Shown here piece by piece: positions 41,145 to 49,996 of a stretch of 64,000 bases of DNA. Positions within the stretch are counted from its first letter, which is position 1; every line of letters starts with the position of its first letter. Origin of the DNA: DASSUW01 sp963803335 (GTDB lineage: Bacteria > Actinomycetota > Thermoleophilia > Solirubrobacterales > Solirubrobacteraceae); the NCBI GenBank assembly GCA_963803335.1, contig CAWDME010000012.1:682001-746000 (forward strand), read 5' to 3'. The notes below the pieces were generated by a model that was not told the origin of the DNA, ran no database searches, and saw only the letters and a program-made list of their open reading frames with translations. Both the position numbers and the translations under genes were made by a program.

Positions 41145-42169
41145 CCGACGGTTCGACAGCGCGTCCGCGCGCCGACGACGAGCGGGTCGTCTGGCGTCTG
41201 ACCACCACCCGGCCGGTCTGCCGGATCCGTGGCACTACCTCCACGAGGAGCTTCAAGAGCCCCTCCCTCCCCGACGGGGCGCTGCCCTGCCCGGCGCCCC
41301 GCCACGCAGTCGCCCCGCGGCCTCGCCGTGGGGCGACCGTCGTCCGACGACCGACGGCCGCGCCAGCGGCGCGGACGCGGACGTTCTGATCAGCGCATGC
41401 GACGTCTTGCCCGCGGACTGGAGCCGGCGGCGTGGGACGGCGCTGATCGACACGAGCACGTATGCGGACATGGGGCCCGCTTATGGGCTGCTGCCACGCC
41501 CCTGAGGAACGAGAGAACTGGGACGTCCTTGTCCCAGCAAGGCTGTTGCGGCCGTGCACGACTGGGCGCACGACGGCATGATCGGAGATGCCTCGCCGCC
41601 GGTGGTACGCGGGGGGAGGCGCAGCGGGTCCGGCGGCCTCTCGCTCTCGATACCTATCCCCAAGATCGCGCGAGCGACCGGCGTTGGTCCGCACACGGAC
41701 GATCGCGCCCGCCGCGCCATGCTTGGCCATCACCTGCTTCTGCGGCCGTCTCGGCATGACGGACGTCGGCTAATCATCAACCGCATTCGCCCCATGGACG
41801 GCGATCGTCTGTCAACTGACATTCGGCGGCCGGCTCATCGCGTCGGGGGCATGGCCGCCGCAGGAGGAGCCGGTTGAAGTCGCATGGGGACACCTGACGG
41901 CTCGCGTCCCCGACGTTGCCCGCCCCGCGCCTGATCGCGGGGCGGGCACCGGCCGTTTGATGCCCGGCCTCGTCAGTCGGCGAACAGTTCCGTGGGCTTC
42001 CAAGGTGTGACGGCTGGAGCAGCAATCGCACCGAGGGATTCGTGCCGCTGCTGACCGAGAATGAGACGAAGCTCTACGAGCCCGGGCTCGTCCGACGTGA
42101 AGGGGGCCCCGCCGCAGATGGTCAGCGTTGTCGCGCGAGGAGACGGTGGCGGTCGGAGCCGGTGGACGT
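41145..42169. other. gene-poor kilobase
   Basis: About 1 kb without a convincing gene. Open frames exist on both strands but their products are Arg/Pro/Ser-rich shadows. Two short rightward stretches look more protein-like: one near 41395-41505 ending ALIDTSTYADMGPAYGLLPR before a stop, and one near 42010-42110 containing EGFVPLLTENETKLYEPGLV. They may be fragments of lost genes. A strong hairpin lies at 41918-41947. Confidence 0.5.
41918..41947. terminator. 12-bp GC hairpin
   Basis: GCCCGCCCCGCG (41918-41929) pairs perfectly with CGCGGGGCGGGC (41936-41947) around CCTGAT. GTTTG follows a few bases later on the + strand. It lies between the end of the respiratory operon and the end of the next two-component pair, so it may stop transcription from either side. 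Confidence 0.6.
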
Positions 42170-42835
42170 CTACGGCGATGTCGAGTGGCCCGGCTCGACG
42201 ATGCCGTGCTCGTAGGCGAAGACGACCGCTTGCACGCGGTCGCGCACTCCGAGCTTCCGGAAGATGTTCGCCACGTGCGTCTTCACGGTGGCTTGACTGA
42301 CGATCAGCTGCTCGGCGATCTCGGCATTGTTGAGGCCGGCGGACATCAGTAGCAGCACCTCGAGCTCGCGTTGACTCAATTCCTCGAGGGCGGATGAAGC
42401 GTCGGCAGTCGGAGTCCGCGTGACGAACCGCTCGATCAGCCGCTGCGTGATCGCCGGCGCCAACAGCGCCTCTCCGCGGGCGACGGTCCGCACCGCTGTC
42501 ACGAGTTGCTCACGTGGAGCGTCCTTGAGCAGGAAGCCGCTGGCGCCGGCCTTGAGCGCACCGTAGACGTAGTCATCGAGATCGAACGTCGTCAGCACCA
42601 GTACGCGCGCGTCCACTCCGATGCGGTGAAGCTGCTGTGTCGCCTCGATCCCATTGAGCTCTGGCATCCGGACGTCCATCAGCACAACATCGGGCGCGAG
42701 CTCCTTGGCGCGCCGCACGGCCTCGCGCCCGTCGGCCGCCTCGCCGACGACCTCGATGCCGTCGGCGAGGTCCAGGATGAGCTTGAACCCCGAACGGACC
42801 AGCTCCTGGTCGTCGACGAGCAGGACCCGGATCAT
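42170..42835 (-). CDS. NarL/LuxR-type response regulator
   Basis: A 221-residue regulator. The receiver domain starts MIRVLLVDDQELVRSG, with phospho-acceptor Asp in VVLMDVRMPELNG near residue 53 and Lys in GFLLKDAPRE. The LuxR helix-turn-helix reads LSQRELEVLLLMSAGLNNAE, QLIVSQATVKTHVANIFRKL. The ATG overlaps the stop of the kinase upstream (ATGA), so the two are a pair. Confidence 0.95.
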   Translation of the reverse strand: MIRVLLVDDQELVRSGFKLILDLADGIEVVGEAADGREAVRRAKELAPDVVLMDVRMPELNGIEATQQLHRIGVDARVLVLTTFDLDDYVYGALKAGASGFLLKDAPREQLVTAVRTVARGEALLAPAITQRLIERFVTRTPTADASSALEELSQRELEVLLLMSAGLNNAEIAEQLIVSQATVKTHVANIFRKLGVRDRVQAVVFAYEHGIVEPGHSTSP

Positions 42836-43938
42836 CTGAGGGGCAGCACGGCGCGTAGTGCGAACCCGCGCGGCCCCGGTGCCGCCACAACGTGTCCGCC
42901 AAGGACAGCGACCCGCTCATGGACGCCGGCGAGGCCCTTGCCGCTGCCGCCACCCGGGCCCGAGCCGTCACCGTCGTCGATGACCTCGACGTGCACCGCC
43001 TCATCGCGGTAGCGCACGATCACTTCCACCCGGCGCGCGCCCGAGTGCTTGCGCACATTGGTCAGCGCCTCCTGCACGACGCGATAGGCGGCGACATCGA
43101 GCGGTGCCGGCAGCCGGCGCGGCTCGCCCTCGACGGACAACTCGACCGACAGGCCGCCCGCCCTCGCCGTCTCGACGAGCGAATCAAGACGGGCCAGACC
43201 CGGCGCCGATGCCTCGTCGGAGGCGGCGTCGCCTCCACCCAGCGCGCCGAGCACCCGGCGCATGTCAGCCAGCGCAACACGGGCGGTGTCGCGGATGGCC
43301 ACCAACGGGGGCCGGACCAGGTCCGGATCGTGGGCGAGCGCGCCGTCCGCCGCGTCGGCCTGGACGGCGATGACGCTCATCGCATGCGCGACCTCGTCGT
43401 GCAGGTCGCGCGCGATCCTGGCCCGCTCCTCGGCAACGGCCGCATGGACGCGATCCTCACCGAGCCGCTCGAGCATCTCGGCGCGCAGGCGCAGTTGCCT
43501 GACCCACAATCCGGCAAGCAGCGCCCCGGTGAGCAGGAAGATCGCTGCCGCGACGTTCGCGACCACTCCACCGCTCTGCACGAGCGCAGAGACGATCCCG
43601 GCCGGGACGAACGCGGCGAGCCCGACGAGCAGCTCCCGCGTGCTCGTGTGGTGAGCCCCCAGCGAGTACGGGACGATGATGAAGCAGGCGAGCGCGACGA
43701 TCGAGTCGCGGTAGCCGCCGATCGATACCTCCAGCAGCGCCGCTGCCGCCACCGCGGCCGCCACGCGAGCAGGGTGAACGCGCCGCCAGGCAAGTGAGAG
43801 CGTCCACAGCGGCAGGACGACGTAGCTGATCGGCCCGGCGCTCTCCTGAATTCCGGCGACGAGCATCACGAGCTTGATGACGAACAGCCCGACCGCCAAC
43901 GCGACGTCGGAAACCGTGATCTCGCCGAACTTGCTCAT
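42832..43938 (-). CDS. NarL-type sensor histidine kinase
   Basis: A 368-residue kinase from the ATG at 43938 (an in-frame start at 44028 adds a basic head). Five or six N-terminal helices (about 10-150) replace any external sensor domain. The HisKA_3 phospho-acceptor is in ARIARDLHDEVAHAMSVIAV and the ATP-binding domain has VVQEALTNVRKHSGARRVEV, VIDDGDGSGPGGGSGKGLAG. This layout matches the DesK/LiaS-like kinases that sense the membrane state. It diverges from the membrane protein gene at 44121. Confidence 0.93.
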   Translation of the reverse strand: MSKFGEITVSDVALAVGLFVIKLVMLVAGIQESAGPISYVVLPLWTLSLAWRRVHPARVAAAVAAAALLEVSIGGYRDSIVALACFIIVPYSLGAHHTSTRELLVGLAAFVPAGIVSALVQSGGVVANVAAAIFLLTGALLAGLWVRQLRLRAEMLERLGEDRVHAAVAEERARIARDLHDEVAHAMSVIAVQADAADGALAHDPDLVRPPLVAIRDTARVALADMRRVLGALGGGDAASDEASAPGLARLDSLVETARAGGLSVELSVEGEPRRLPAPLDVAAYRVVQEALTNVRKHSGARRVEVIVRYRDEAVHVEVIDDGDGSGPGGGSGKGLAGVHERVAVLGGHVVAAPGPRGFALRAVLPLR

Positions 43939-44120
43939 GACGCCGAAGGTAACGCGAAATCCCGCCGGCGACATCCGCCCACAGGCTGAGCGGGGCGCCT
44001 CCCGGATCAGCCGCTCGGCCGATCGCATTCGCCCTGGGGCCCGACGACACAGCCGTCGCCTGGACCTAGCGTCCTCGCAACGCCGTTGGGGCGAACCGCA
44101 ATCGACGATGGAGGACCGAG

Positions 44121-44714
44121 ATGCAGAGCACAGCCATTCCCGCTTATCGCACGACGCGGCAAGGACGGCGTTCGCTCTGGCGCACCGCAGAGGTCGCGCT
44201 CTACGTCGGGATCGCGGCCGCGATCTTCCTTACAGCCGTGTGGTTCATCTCCCCGGAGAGCTCGGTCGGCGGGACTTACCACGACGTCGGCGCCTACCTC
44301 TTCACCGGCAACGGCGTGCCCTTCGGCGCCTCGGCCCTCGTCCTGCTGTGGGCGCTGCTCAAGCTCCACGGTGAGCGCGTCGGCAGGAAGGCGACGATCG
44401 GCGTCGTCATCGCGTCAGTGTCGCTCCTGGCGCTGATCGTGGTGCTCGCCGCATCGGTCGCGGTCGGCCAGGAAGTGCAGGGAGGCCCGACGTACATCCT
44501 CGGAACGCTCGGGTCGATCATCGGGATCTGGCTGTTCTCCGTCGACGCGGGGCGCGCCGGGCTGCTCCCGCGTGCAGCACTGTGGTTCTGGGCGTTCAGC
44601 TGGACCGTCGGCGGCATGCTCGGCCCGAAGGGCTCACAGCTGCTGCTGGCGGCCGCGTACTCGGTCCTGCTCGTGCACGTGCGCAGGCGGGCCCGCGCGG
44701 AGTCGAACCTCTGA
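44121..44714 (+). CDS. multi-helix membrane protein of unknown function
   Basis: A 197-residue protein with five or six helices (about 25-45, 60-78, 90-112, 120-140, 150-170, 172-188). GGAGG lies before the ATG. Family not recognised. Its divergent position from the membrane-type kinase suggests it could be the target or accessory of that two-component system. A strong hairpin follows 44 bases after the stop. Confidence 0.75.
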   Translation: MQSTAIPAYRTTRQGRRSLWRTAEVALYVGIAAAIFLTAVWFISPESSVGGTYHDVGAYLFTGNGVPFGASALVLLWALLKLHGERVGRKATIGVVIASVSLLALIVVLAASVAVGQEVQGGPTYILGTLGSIIGIWLFSVDAGRAGLLPRAALWFWAFSWTVGGMLGPKGSQLLLAAAYSVLLVHVRRRARAESNL

Positions 44715-44758
44715 CCGCCGCTCGGATCGCGACACGTGCTGAGCGCGCAAGCGCGATG

Positions 44759-44785
44759 GATCGGGGCCGCAAAGCGGCCCCGATC
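44759..44785. terminator. 12-bp hairpin terminator between convergent genes
   Basis: GATCGGGGCCGC (44759-44770) pairs perfectly with GCGGCCCCGATC (44774-44785) around AAA. It sits between the ends of the membrane protein gene and the aroQ operon and could serve both strands. Confidence 0.75.
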
Positions 44786-44859
44786 TGCGAGCCGCCTCGC
44801 CCGTCCTCATCCCCCTGTTGCCATCGAATGACGCACGTACAACTGCGCGAGAGCGAGTC

Positions 44860-45315
44860 TCAGGCTCGTGAGCGCGCGCGCAGGGCGTCGACGACCCCGC
44901 GCAGCGCCATCTCATAACCGGCGGCGCCGAAGCCGCAGATCATCCCGAGGGCCACCGCCGTGATCACCGAGCGGCCGCGGAACGGCTCGCGTGCGTGGAT
45001 ATTGGAGATGTGCAGCTCCACGACCGGCGGCTCGATGGCCGCAATCGCATCGCGGATCGCGTAGGAGTAGTGCGTGAAGGCGGCCGGGTTGATGATCACG
45101 GCGTCCGCCCCGTCCCAGGCCTCCTGCAGCCAGTCGACGAGCTGCCCCTCGTCGTTGCTCTGGCGCAGCTCGCACGTGCAGCCGAGCTCGCCGGCGACCC
45201 GTTCGAGCCGCGCCCGCACGTCGTCCAGCGTCTCGCTCCCGTAGATCGCCGGCTCGCGCCGGCCGAGGAGGTTCAGGTTGGGTCCGTTGAGGACGAGGAT
45301 GCGTTCGTCTGACAT
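44860..45315 (-). CDS. aroQ: type II 3-dehydroquinate dehydratase
   Basis: A 151-residue enzyme, full length for the type II family, which interconverts 3-dehydroquinate and 3-dehydroshikimate. It shows LNGPNLNLLGRREPAIYG (flexible loop with catalytic Tyr), NPAAFTHYSYAIRDAI (Asn and His) and ELHISNIHAREPFR (His). It is the last gene of a leftward operon after livF (3-base gap) and together with the dehydrogenase at the operon head points to quinate/shikimate breakdown rather than biosynthesis, since no other aro genes are near. Confidence 0.95.
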   Translation of the reverse strand: MSDERILVLNGPNLNLLGRREPAIYGSETLDDVRARLERVAGELGCTCELRQSNDEGQLVDWLQEAWDGADAVIINPAAFTHYSYAIRDAIAAIEPPVVELHISNIHAREPFRGRSVITAVALGMICGFGAAGYEMALRGVVDALRARSRA

Positions 45316-45318
45316 CGA

Positions 45319-46083
45319 TCAGATCCCCAGGTAGATGCGCCGGACGTCGGGATCCTGGCGCAGTTGCGATGACGGCCCGTCCTTGACGCGGCGGCCGTTC
45401 TCGAGTACCAGGCAGTGGTCGGTCACCGAGAACGTGACCTTGGCGTTCTGCTCCACCAGCAGGATGCTCATGCCGCCGCGGCGCAGCTCGCGCAGCGCCT
45501 CGACGATCTGGTCGACGACCACCGGCGCCAGCCCCATCGATGGCTCGTCGAGCACGAGCAACGTCGGCTCGCTCATCAGGGCACGCCCGATCGCCAGCAT
45601 CTGCTGCTGGCCGCCGCTCAACGCCCCCGCCAGCCGCTTATCGGACTCGTGCAGCTGCGGGAACAGCTCGTGCACCCGACCAACACGAGCGTGCACCGCC
45701 GCGTCCCACTTCTGCCGGTACGCGCCGAGCAGCAGGTTCTTGCGGACGCTGAGGCCGGGGAAGACGTGGCGGCCCTCGGGCACGTAGCCGATGCCGAGAT
45801 CGACGATCCGATGGGGCTTGATGCGGTCGAGCGCGTGGCCGCTGAACTCCATGCGCTCAGCCTGTGCCGGGATCAGCCGCATGAGCCCCTTGAGCGTCGA
45901 GGTCTTGCCGGCGCCGTTGGCCCCGATGATCCCGACCCCCGCGTGCCGCGGGACGGAGAAGCTGACGTCGCGCACCGCGTGGACCTCCCCGTAGGACACG
46001 TTCAGCCCCACGACCTCCAGCAGCGTCGCGGCCGTCGCCGGGTCGGAGTGCGACATCGGTTCCGTGGTCGACTCCACGCTCAC
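45319..46083 (-). CDS. livF: branched-chain amino acid-type ABC transporter ATPase (LivF)
   Basis: A 254-residue ATPase from the GTG at 46083, which overlaps the previous stop (GTGA); an ATG at 46056 is the alternative. It has Walker A GANGAGKTS, signature LSGGQQQMLAIGRAL, Walker B LLVLDEPSMGL and switch His replaced by Gln in VEQNAKV, as is normal in LivF. It pairs with the LivG part of the gene upstream. The operon context (aroQ, quinate/shikimate-type dehydrogenase) suggests a hydroaromatic acid as cargo. Confidence 0.93.
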   Translation of the reverse strand: MSVESTTEPMSHSDPATAATLLEVVGLNVSYGEVHAVRDVSFSVPRHAGVGIIGANGAGKTSTLKGLMRLIPAQAERMEFSGHALDRIKPHRIVDLGIGYVPEGRHVFPGLSVRKNLLLGAYRQKWDAAVHARVGRVHELFPQLHESDKRLAGALSGGQQQMLAIGRALMSEPTLLVLDEPSMGLAPVVVDQIVEALRELRRGGMSILLVEQNAKVTFSVTDHCLVLENGRRVKDGPSSQLRQDPDVRRIYLGI

Positions 46084-47936
46084 GTGCGGCCGTCCCCGGT
46101 CGCGAGCAGGTCGGCGTCGCCGAGATAGGTCGCGACGACCTCCGGGTCGCGCGTGACGTGCTCGGGCGTCCCCTCGGCGAGCACCCGCCCGCTCGCCAGG
46201 ACGGTCACGCGGTCGCACAGCGTCATGACGAGGGCCATGTTGTGCTCGATGAGCACGACGGTGATGCCGCTGTCGCGTATGCGGCTGACGAGCTGCCGGA
46301 GATCGTTCATCTCGGCCGAGCTGAGCCCGGCGGCCGGCTCGTCGAGGAGGAGCACGCGCGGCTCGGTGGCCATCGCGCGCGCGATCTCGACCAGTCGCTG
46401 CTGGCCGTACGGGAGGTTCGTGGCGCGGAAGCCGGCGACGCGGCTCAGCCTGAATCGCGCCAGCAGCTCGTCGGCGCGCGCCCTCAGCTCCCGCTCGCGC
46501 GCGCGGAAGGTCCATGGCGCCAGCAGGTAGCGCCAGAGCGACGTCGGGCGCGCGCGGTCGAGCGCGACCATGACGTTCTCCTGCACGGTGAGCGACCGGA
46601 ACAGCCGGAGCGCCTGGAACGTGCGCGCCACTCCCCTGTTGCAGACGCGATAGGCGGCGCGCCCGCTCACGCGCTCGCCGAACGCCCGCACCTCGCCGCT
46701 CGTGGGGCCGTAGACCCCGGTCGCGATGTTGAAGAGTGTCGTCTTGCCTGATCCGTTGGGGCCGACGATGCCGTGGATGGCTCCGGCGGCGACCGACAGC
46801 GTGACGTCGTCGAGCGCCTGGAGACCCTTGAAGCGCTTGCTCACTCCGTCGACCTCGAGGGCGGGCACGCCGTCCGGCTGCGCTTCGTCCTGCACCAGCG
46901 CCAGCGGCGTTCCTGTCGCGAGGCCCTCGTCGACACCGAGCCCGCTCAGCTCGGCCTCGTCGAGCGCGCGCTCGGCCTCCGCCGGGGTCACGTGAGCGCC
47001 CGGGAGCACGCCCTTGACCCGGATCCAGACACGCCGCAACAGACCGGCGAGGCCGTCCGGAGCCACCACCACCATGCCGACGATCAGCAGGCCGTAGGCG
47101 ACCTGCTGGTACTTCTGCAGGTCGACGAACTGCTCGCGGACGATCAGCAGCACCGTGGCCCCGAGCGCCGCTCCGTAGATGTTGTCGCGGCCGCCGACGA
47201 TCACCATCGCGAGCAGCAGGAACATGATCCCGAGGTTGAACGTGTCAGGGCTCACGTAGCGGATCAGGCCCGCGTACAGCGCGCCGGCGACCCCGGCGTA
47301 GCAGGCCGCGATGACGAACGCGACCATGCGGTAGGCGGGCACTTCGACGCCCATGTGCGCCGCCGCGAGCGCGTCGTCGCGCATCGCCTGGAAGCGGCGG
47401 CCAAGCTCGGTGCGCACCATCAGCAGCGCGAGCGCGAAGAGGATGCCGGCGGCGGCGAGGAGGAGGTAGTAGTAGTTGTACTCGTCGCTGAGGTCCACGC
47501 TGCCGAGCGGCGGCACCGGCAGCCCCGGCAGGCCCACGGCCTGGCCGGTGAAGCTCGCGTTGACGAGGATCGCCGAGAAGGCGACCGCGAGGCCGAGCGT
47601 CACGATCCCGAGGTAGTGCGACTGCACGCGCAGCGACGGCAGCCCCACGACGAGCCCGAGCAATCCCGCAGCGATGACGCTCAGCGGGAACGCGGCCCAA
47701 TAGCCGAGTCCGACCTTGACGGTGAGGACCGCCGAGGCGTACGCACCCATCCCGAAGAACGCCGCCTGGGCGAGGTTCACCTGCCCCGCGTAGCCGAGGA
47801 CGAGGCTCAGGCCGACCGCGAGCATCACGAAGATCAGCACGAGGTTGGCGATGTGGATCCCGTAGTAGGTCACCGCGTAGGGCACCGCAAGCAGCGCGAC
47901 CACCGCTCCGACACCCCCAAGCCGCCGGAGCGTCAT
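46080..47936 (-). CDS. LivM-LivG fusion: ABC permease joined to ATPase
   Basis: A 618-residue fusion. Residues about 1-310 are a LivM-type permease with nine or so helices (LSLVLGYAGQVNLAQAAFFG, GLPSLRVQSHYLGIVTLGLA). Residues about 350-618 are a LivG ATPase: Walker A GPNGSGKTTLFN, signature LPYGQQRLVEIARAM, Walker B LLLDEPAAGLS and the switch His in LIEHNMAL. The joint is a charged linker near 315-350. It overlaps livH by ATGA and livF by GTGA. Fusion of these two is known in actinobacteria and fixes their 1:1 ratio. Confidence 0.92.
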   Translation of the reverse strand: MTLRRLGGVGAVVALLAVPYAVTYYGIHIANLVLIFVMLAVGLSLVLGYAGQVNLAQAAFFGMGAYASAVLTVKVGLGYWAAFPLSVIAAGLLGLVVGLPSLRVQSHYLGIVTLGLAVAFSAILVNASFTGQAVGLPGLPVPPLGSVDLSDEYNYYYLLLAAAGILFALALLMVRTELGRRFQAMRDDALAAAHMGVEVPAYRMVAFVIAACYAGVAGALYAGLIRYVSPDTFNLGIMFLLLAMVIVGGRDNIYGAALGATVLLIVREQFVDLQKYQQVAYGLLIVGMVVVAPDGLAGLLRRVWIRVKGVLPGAHVTPAEAERALDEAELSGLGVDEGLATGTPLALVQDEAQPDGVPALEVDGVSKRFKGLQALDDVTLSVAAGAIHGIVGPNGSGKTTLFNIATGVYGPTSGEVRAFGERVSGRAAYRVCNRGVARTFQALRLFRSLTVQENVMVALDRARPTSLWRYLLAPWTFRARERELRARADELLARFRLSRVAGFRATNLPYGQQRLVEIARAMATEPRVLLLDEPAAGLSSAEMNDLRQLVSRIRDSGITVVLIEHNMALVMTLCDRVTVLASGRVLAEGTPEHVTRDPEVVATYLGDADLLATGDGRT

Positions 47937-48808
47937 GGCCGGCTGACCGTCTGCTCGCCGAGCAGCCCGCTGGGCCGCAACATGATCACGGCAGTGAAGA
48001 CCACGAACGTGATGACGTCCGAGTACGACCCTCGGGTTCCCGACGCGTACGCCTCGATCAGGCCGAGGGCCAGCCCGCCGACGATCGCGCCGGGGATGTT
48101 CCCGAAGCCTCCGAGAATCGCGGCCGCGAATCCCTTGACGCCGACGGCGGCGCCCATCCCGGCACTCACGTACAGGCGCGGGCCGACGAGCGCGCCCGCC
48201 ACCGCGGCGATGCCCGCGCCGATGGCGAACGCCCGGCCGTTGCAGCGCGCGACGTCGATGCCCATCGCGGTCGCGGCCTCGTGGTCCATGGCGGCGGCCT
48301 GCATCGCAGTGCCGGCCTTGGCACGCTCCAGGAACAGGTAGAGCCCGACCACCACCAGCGCCGCGACCATGAGCACCAGCACGTCATAGGACCGCACGGT
48401 CACCCCGGCGAGATCGATCGGCGTGTCCTTGATCGGCGTCGGCACCGCCGTCCCCTCCGAGCCCCAGATGAGGACGGCGGCACCCTCGAGGGCGATGCCG
48501 AACCCGATCGTCCCGATGAGCATAAGGTCGAGGTCCTTGCGCTCGAGCGGCCGCAGCACGCGCTCGAAGCCGAAGCCCATCGTCGCCGTGAGCGCGACCG
48601 CGATCACGAGCGCCAGCGGGAACGCGAGGTGGGCGTTGACGAAGAACGTCACGATCAGGAACGCCCCGACCATCAGCACGTCGCCATGGCCGAAGTTCAC
48701 GAGCCCGATCGTGCGGTAGACGATCGAGAACCCGAGCGCCACGAGGGCGTAGACGGCCCCGATGCTGAGGCCGCCGACGCCCGTCTGCAGGATCTCGCGT
48801 AGGTCCAT
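47933..48808 (-). CDS. livH: ABC transporter permease (LivH)
   Basis: A 291-residue permease with eight or nine helices. LivH marks: LSIGAVYALVALGFSIVYRT, GLVNFGHGDVLMVGAFL and FAAAILGGFGNIPGAIVGGL. It should form the membrane channel with the LivM half of the fusion. It begins 8 bases after livK and its stop overlaps the fusion gene. Confidence 0.94.
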   Translation of the reverse strand: MDLREILQTGVGGLSIGAVYALVALGFSIVYRTIGLVNFGHGDVLMVGAFLIVTFFVNAHLAFPLALVIAVALTATMGFGFERVLRPLERKDLDLMLIGTIGFGIALEGAAVLIWGSEGTAVPTPIKDTPIDLAGVTVRSYDVLVLMVAALVVVGLYLFLERAKAGTAMQAAAMDHEAATAMGIDVARCNGRAFAIGAGIAAVAGALVGPRLYVSAGMGAAVGVKGFAAAILGGFGNIPGAIVGGLALGLIEAYASGTRGSYSDVITFVVFTAVIMLRPSGLLGEQTVSRP

Positions 48809-48816
48809 GCCGTGGT

Positions 48817-49992
48817 CTAGCCGGCGTCCTCGACGGCCTTGACCTCACCGTTCTTGATGACGCCGATGTGGGTCTGGGAGAGGCCGACCCCCACGTCGTT
48901 GTAGTCGAAGTGCCCCAGCAGGCCGTCGTACGTGATCTCGTGCATCGCCTGCGCGATCCCCTCGCCGCTGATCTTGCCATTGAGCGACGCGACCGCCTTG
49001 GCGACGAGCTGCATGCCGTCGTAGGCCTTCGCCCCGTGCAGCTCGGCGGTCTCACCGTACGCCTGCTTGTACGCGGCGGCGAACGTGCGCGTCTGGTCGT
49101 TGAGATCGTTCGACAGGTACGGGGAGGAGACGATCGTGCCCTCGGCTGCCTCCTTGCCGGTCGTCTCGCGGTACTGCGGCGTGCCCGCCGGCGCCCCTTC
49201 GACGATCGTCGCATCGATCCCGAGGCTGCGGGCCTGCTTGGCGATCAGGCCGCTCTGGACCTCCTCGGCACCGATGAACAGCGCGTCGGGCTTCGCGGTC
49301 CGGATCTGGCTCAGCGGGCCGCTCATCTCCTTCTGGTCGGGCGGCAGCACCTTGTCGGCGACGGGCTCGATGCCCTGCTTCTTGAGCTGCGCGAGGAACG
49401 CGTCGTGCTCGCCCGCGCCGTAGGCGCCGTTGTTGGTGATCATCGCGATCTTCTTCTTGCCGAGCTTGCCCACCACGTACTCCGCCAGCGTCGCGTCATA
49501 CGTCGTGCTCGTCGGGCTGTCGAGGAAGATGTACTGGCTCTTCTGCTGCGTGAGCGCATCGGCCTGACCGGAGGTGACCTGCGGGATCTTGGCCCCCGTG
49601 AGGATCGGCAGCATGGCAAGAGAGATCGTGCTCGACGAAGAGCCGAACACAACGTCGAACTTCTGGCTCACGGCCTTGCGCGCAAGGTTGCCGCCCGTCG
49701 TCGGATCGCCCTGGTCGTCCATGCGCGTGATCTCGATCTTGAGGCCGCCCGCCCCGCCCTTGTCGTTGATCTCGTTGGCGGCGAGCGTCACGCCCTTGTA
49801 GTCCCAGTCGCCGAGCGATGCGAGCTGCCCGCTCTGCGGGCCGATCAACGCCACCCGGAGTGTCTTCTTGCCCTCCGACGAGGACGCGCTGCCGCCGCCG
49901 CCCGACTCGCGGCCGCACGCAGCGACGAGCGAGGAGACGACGAGCAGGACCACCGCCGTGGCCGTCCACCGGTACACGCGCTTCTCCCTCAT
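48817..49992 (-). CDS. periplasmic-binding lipoprotein of the Liv-type transporter
   Basis: A 391-residue substrate-binding protein. GGAGG precedes the ATG at 49992. The signal ends in a lipobox (SSLVAAC), followed by a Gly/Ser linker. The type-I binding fold opens with LRVALIGPQSGQLASLGDWD and contains DDQGDPTTGGNLARKAVSQK, IPQVTSGQADALTQQ, MITNNGAYGAGEHDAF and AHGAK-like parts near the end. Members bind branched-chain amino acids, amides or aromatic acids. The adjoining dehydrogenase and AroQ genes make quinate or shikimate a plausible ligand here. Confidence 0.92.
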   Translation of the reverse strand: MREKRVYRWTATAVVLLVVSSLVAACGRESGGGGSASSSEGKKTLRVALIGPQSGQLASLGDWDYKGVTLAANEINDKGGAGGLKIEITRMDDQGDPTTGGNLARKAVSQKFDVVFGSSSSTISLAMLPILTGAKIPQVTSGQADALTQQKSQYIFLDSPTSTTYDATLAEYVVGKLGKKKIAMITNNGAYGAGEHDAFLAQLKKQGIEPVADKVLPPDQKEMSGPLSQIRTAKPDALFIGAEEVQSGLIAKQARSLGIDATIVEGAPAGTPQYRETTGKEAAEGTIVSSPYLSNDLNDQTRTFAAAYKQAYGETAELHGAKAYDGMQLVAKAVASLNGKISGEGIAQAMHEITYDGLLGHFDYNDVGVGLSQTHIGVIKNGEVKAVEDAG

Positions 49993-49996
49993 GGCC

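Noticed and set aside
41137..41757. Open frames on both strands after ctaG
   Set aside because: Products are Arg/Pro/Ser-rich, without ribosome sites or family features; treated as gene-poor DNA.
46773..48341. 522-codon rightward frame opposite the Liv permeases
   Set aside because: Asp/His/Arg-rich shadow with no motif; the Liv genes are clear.
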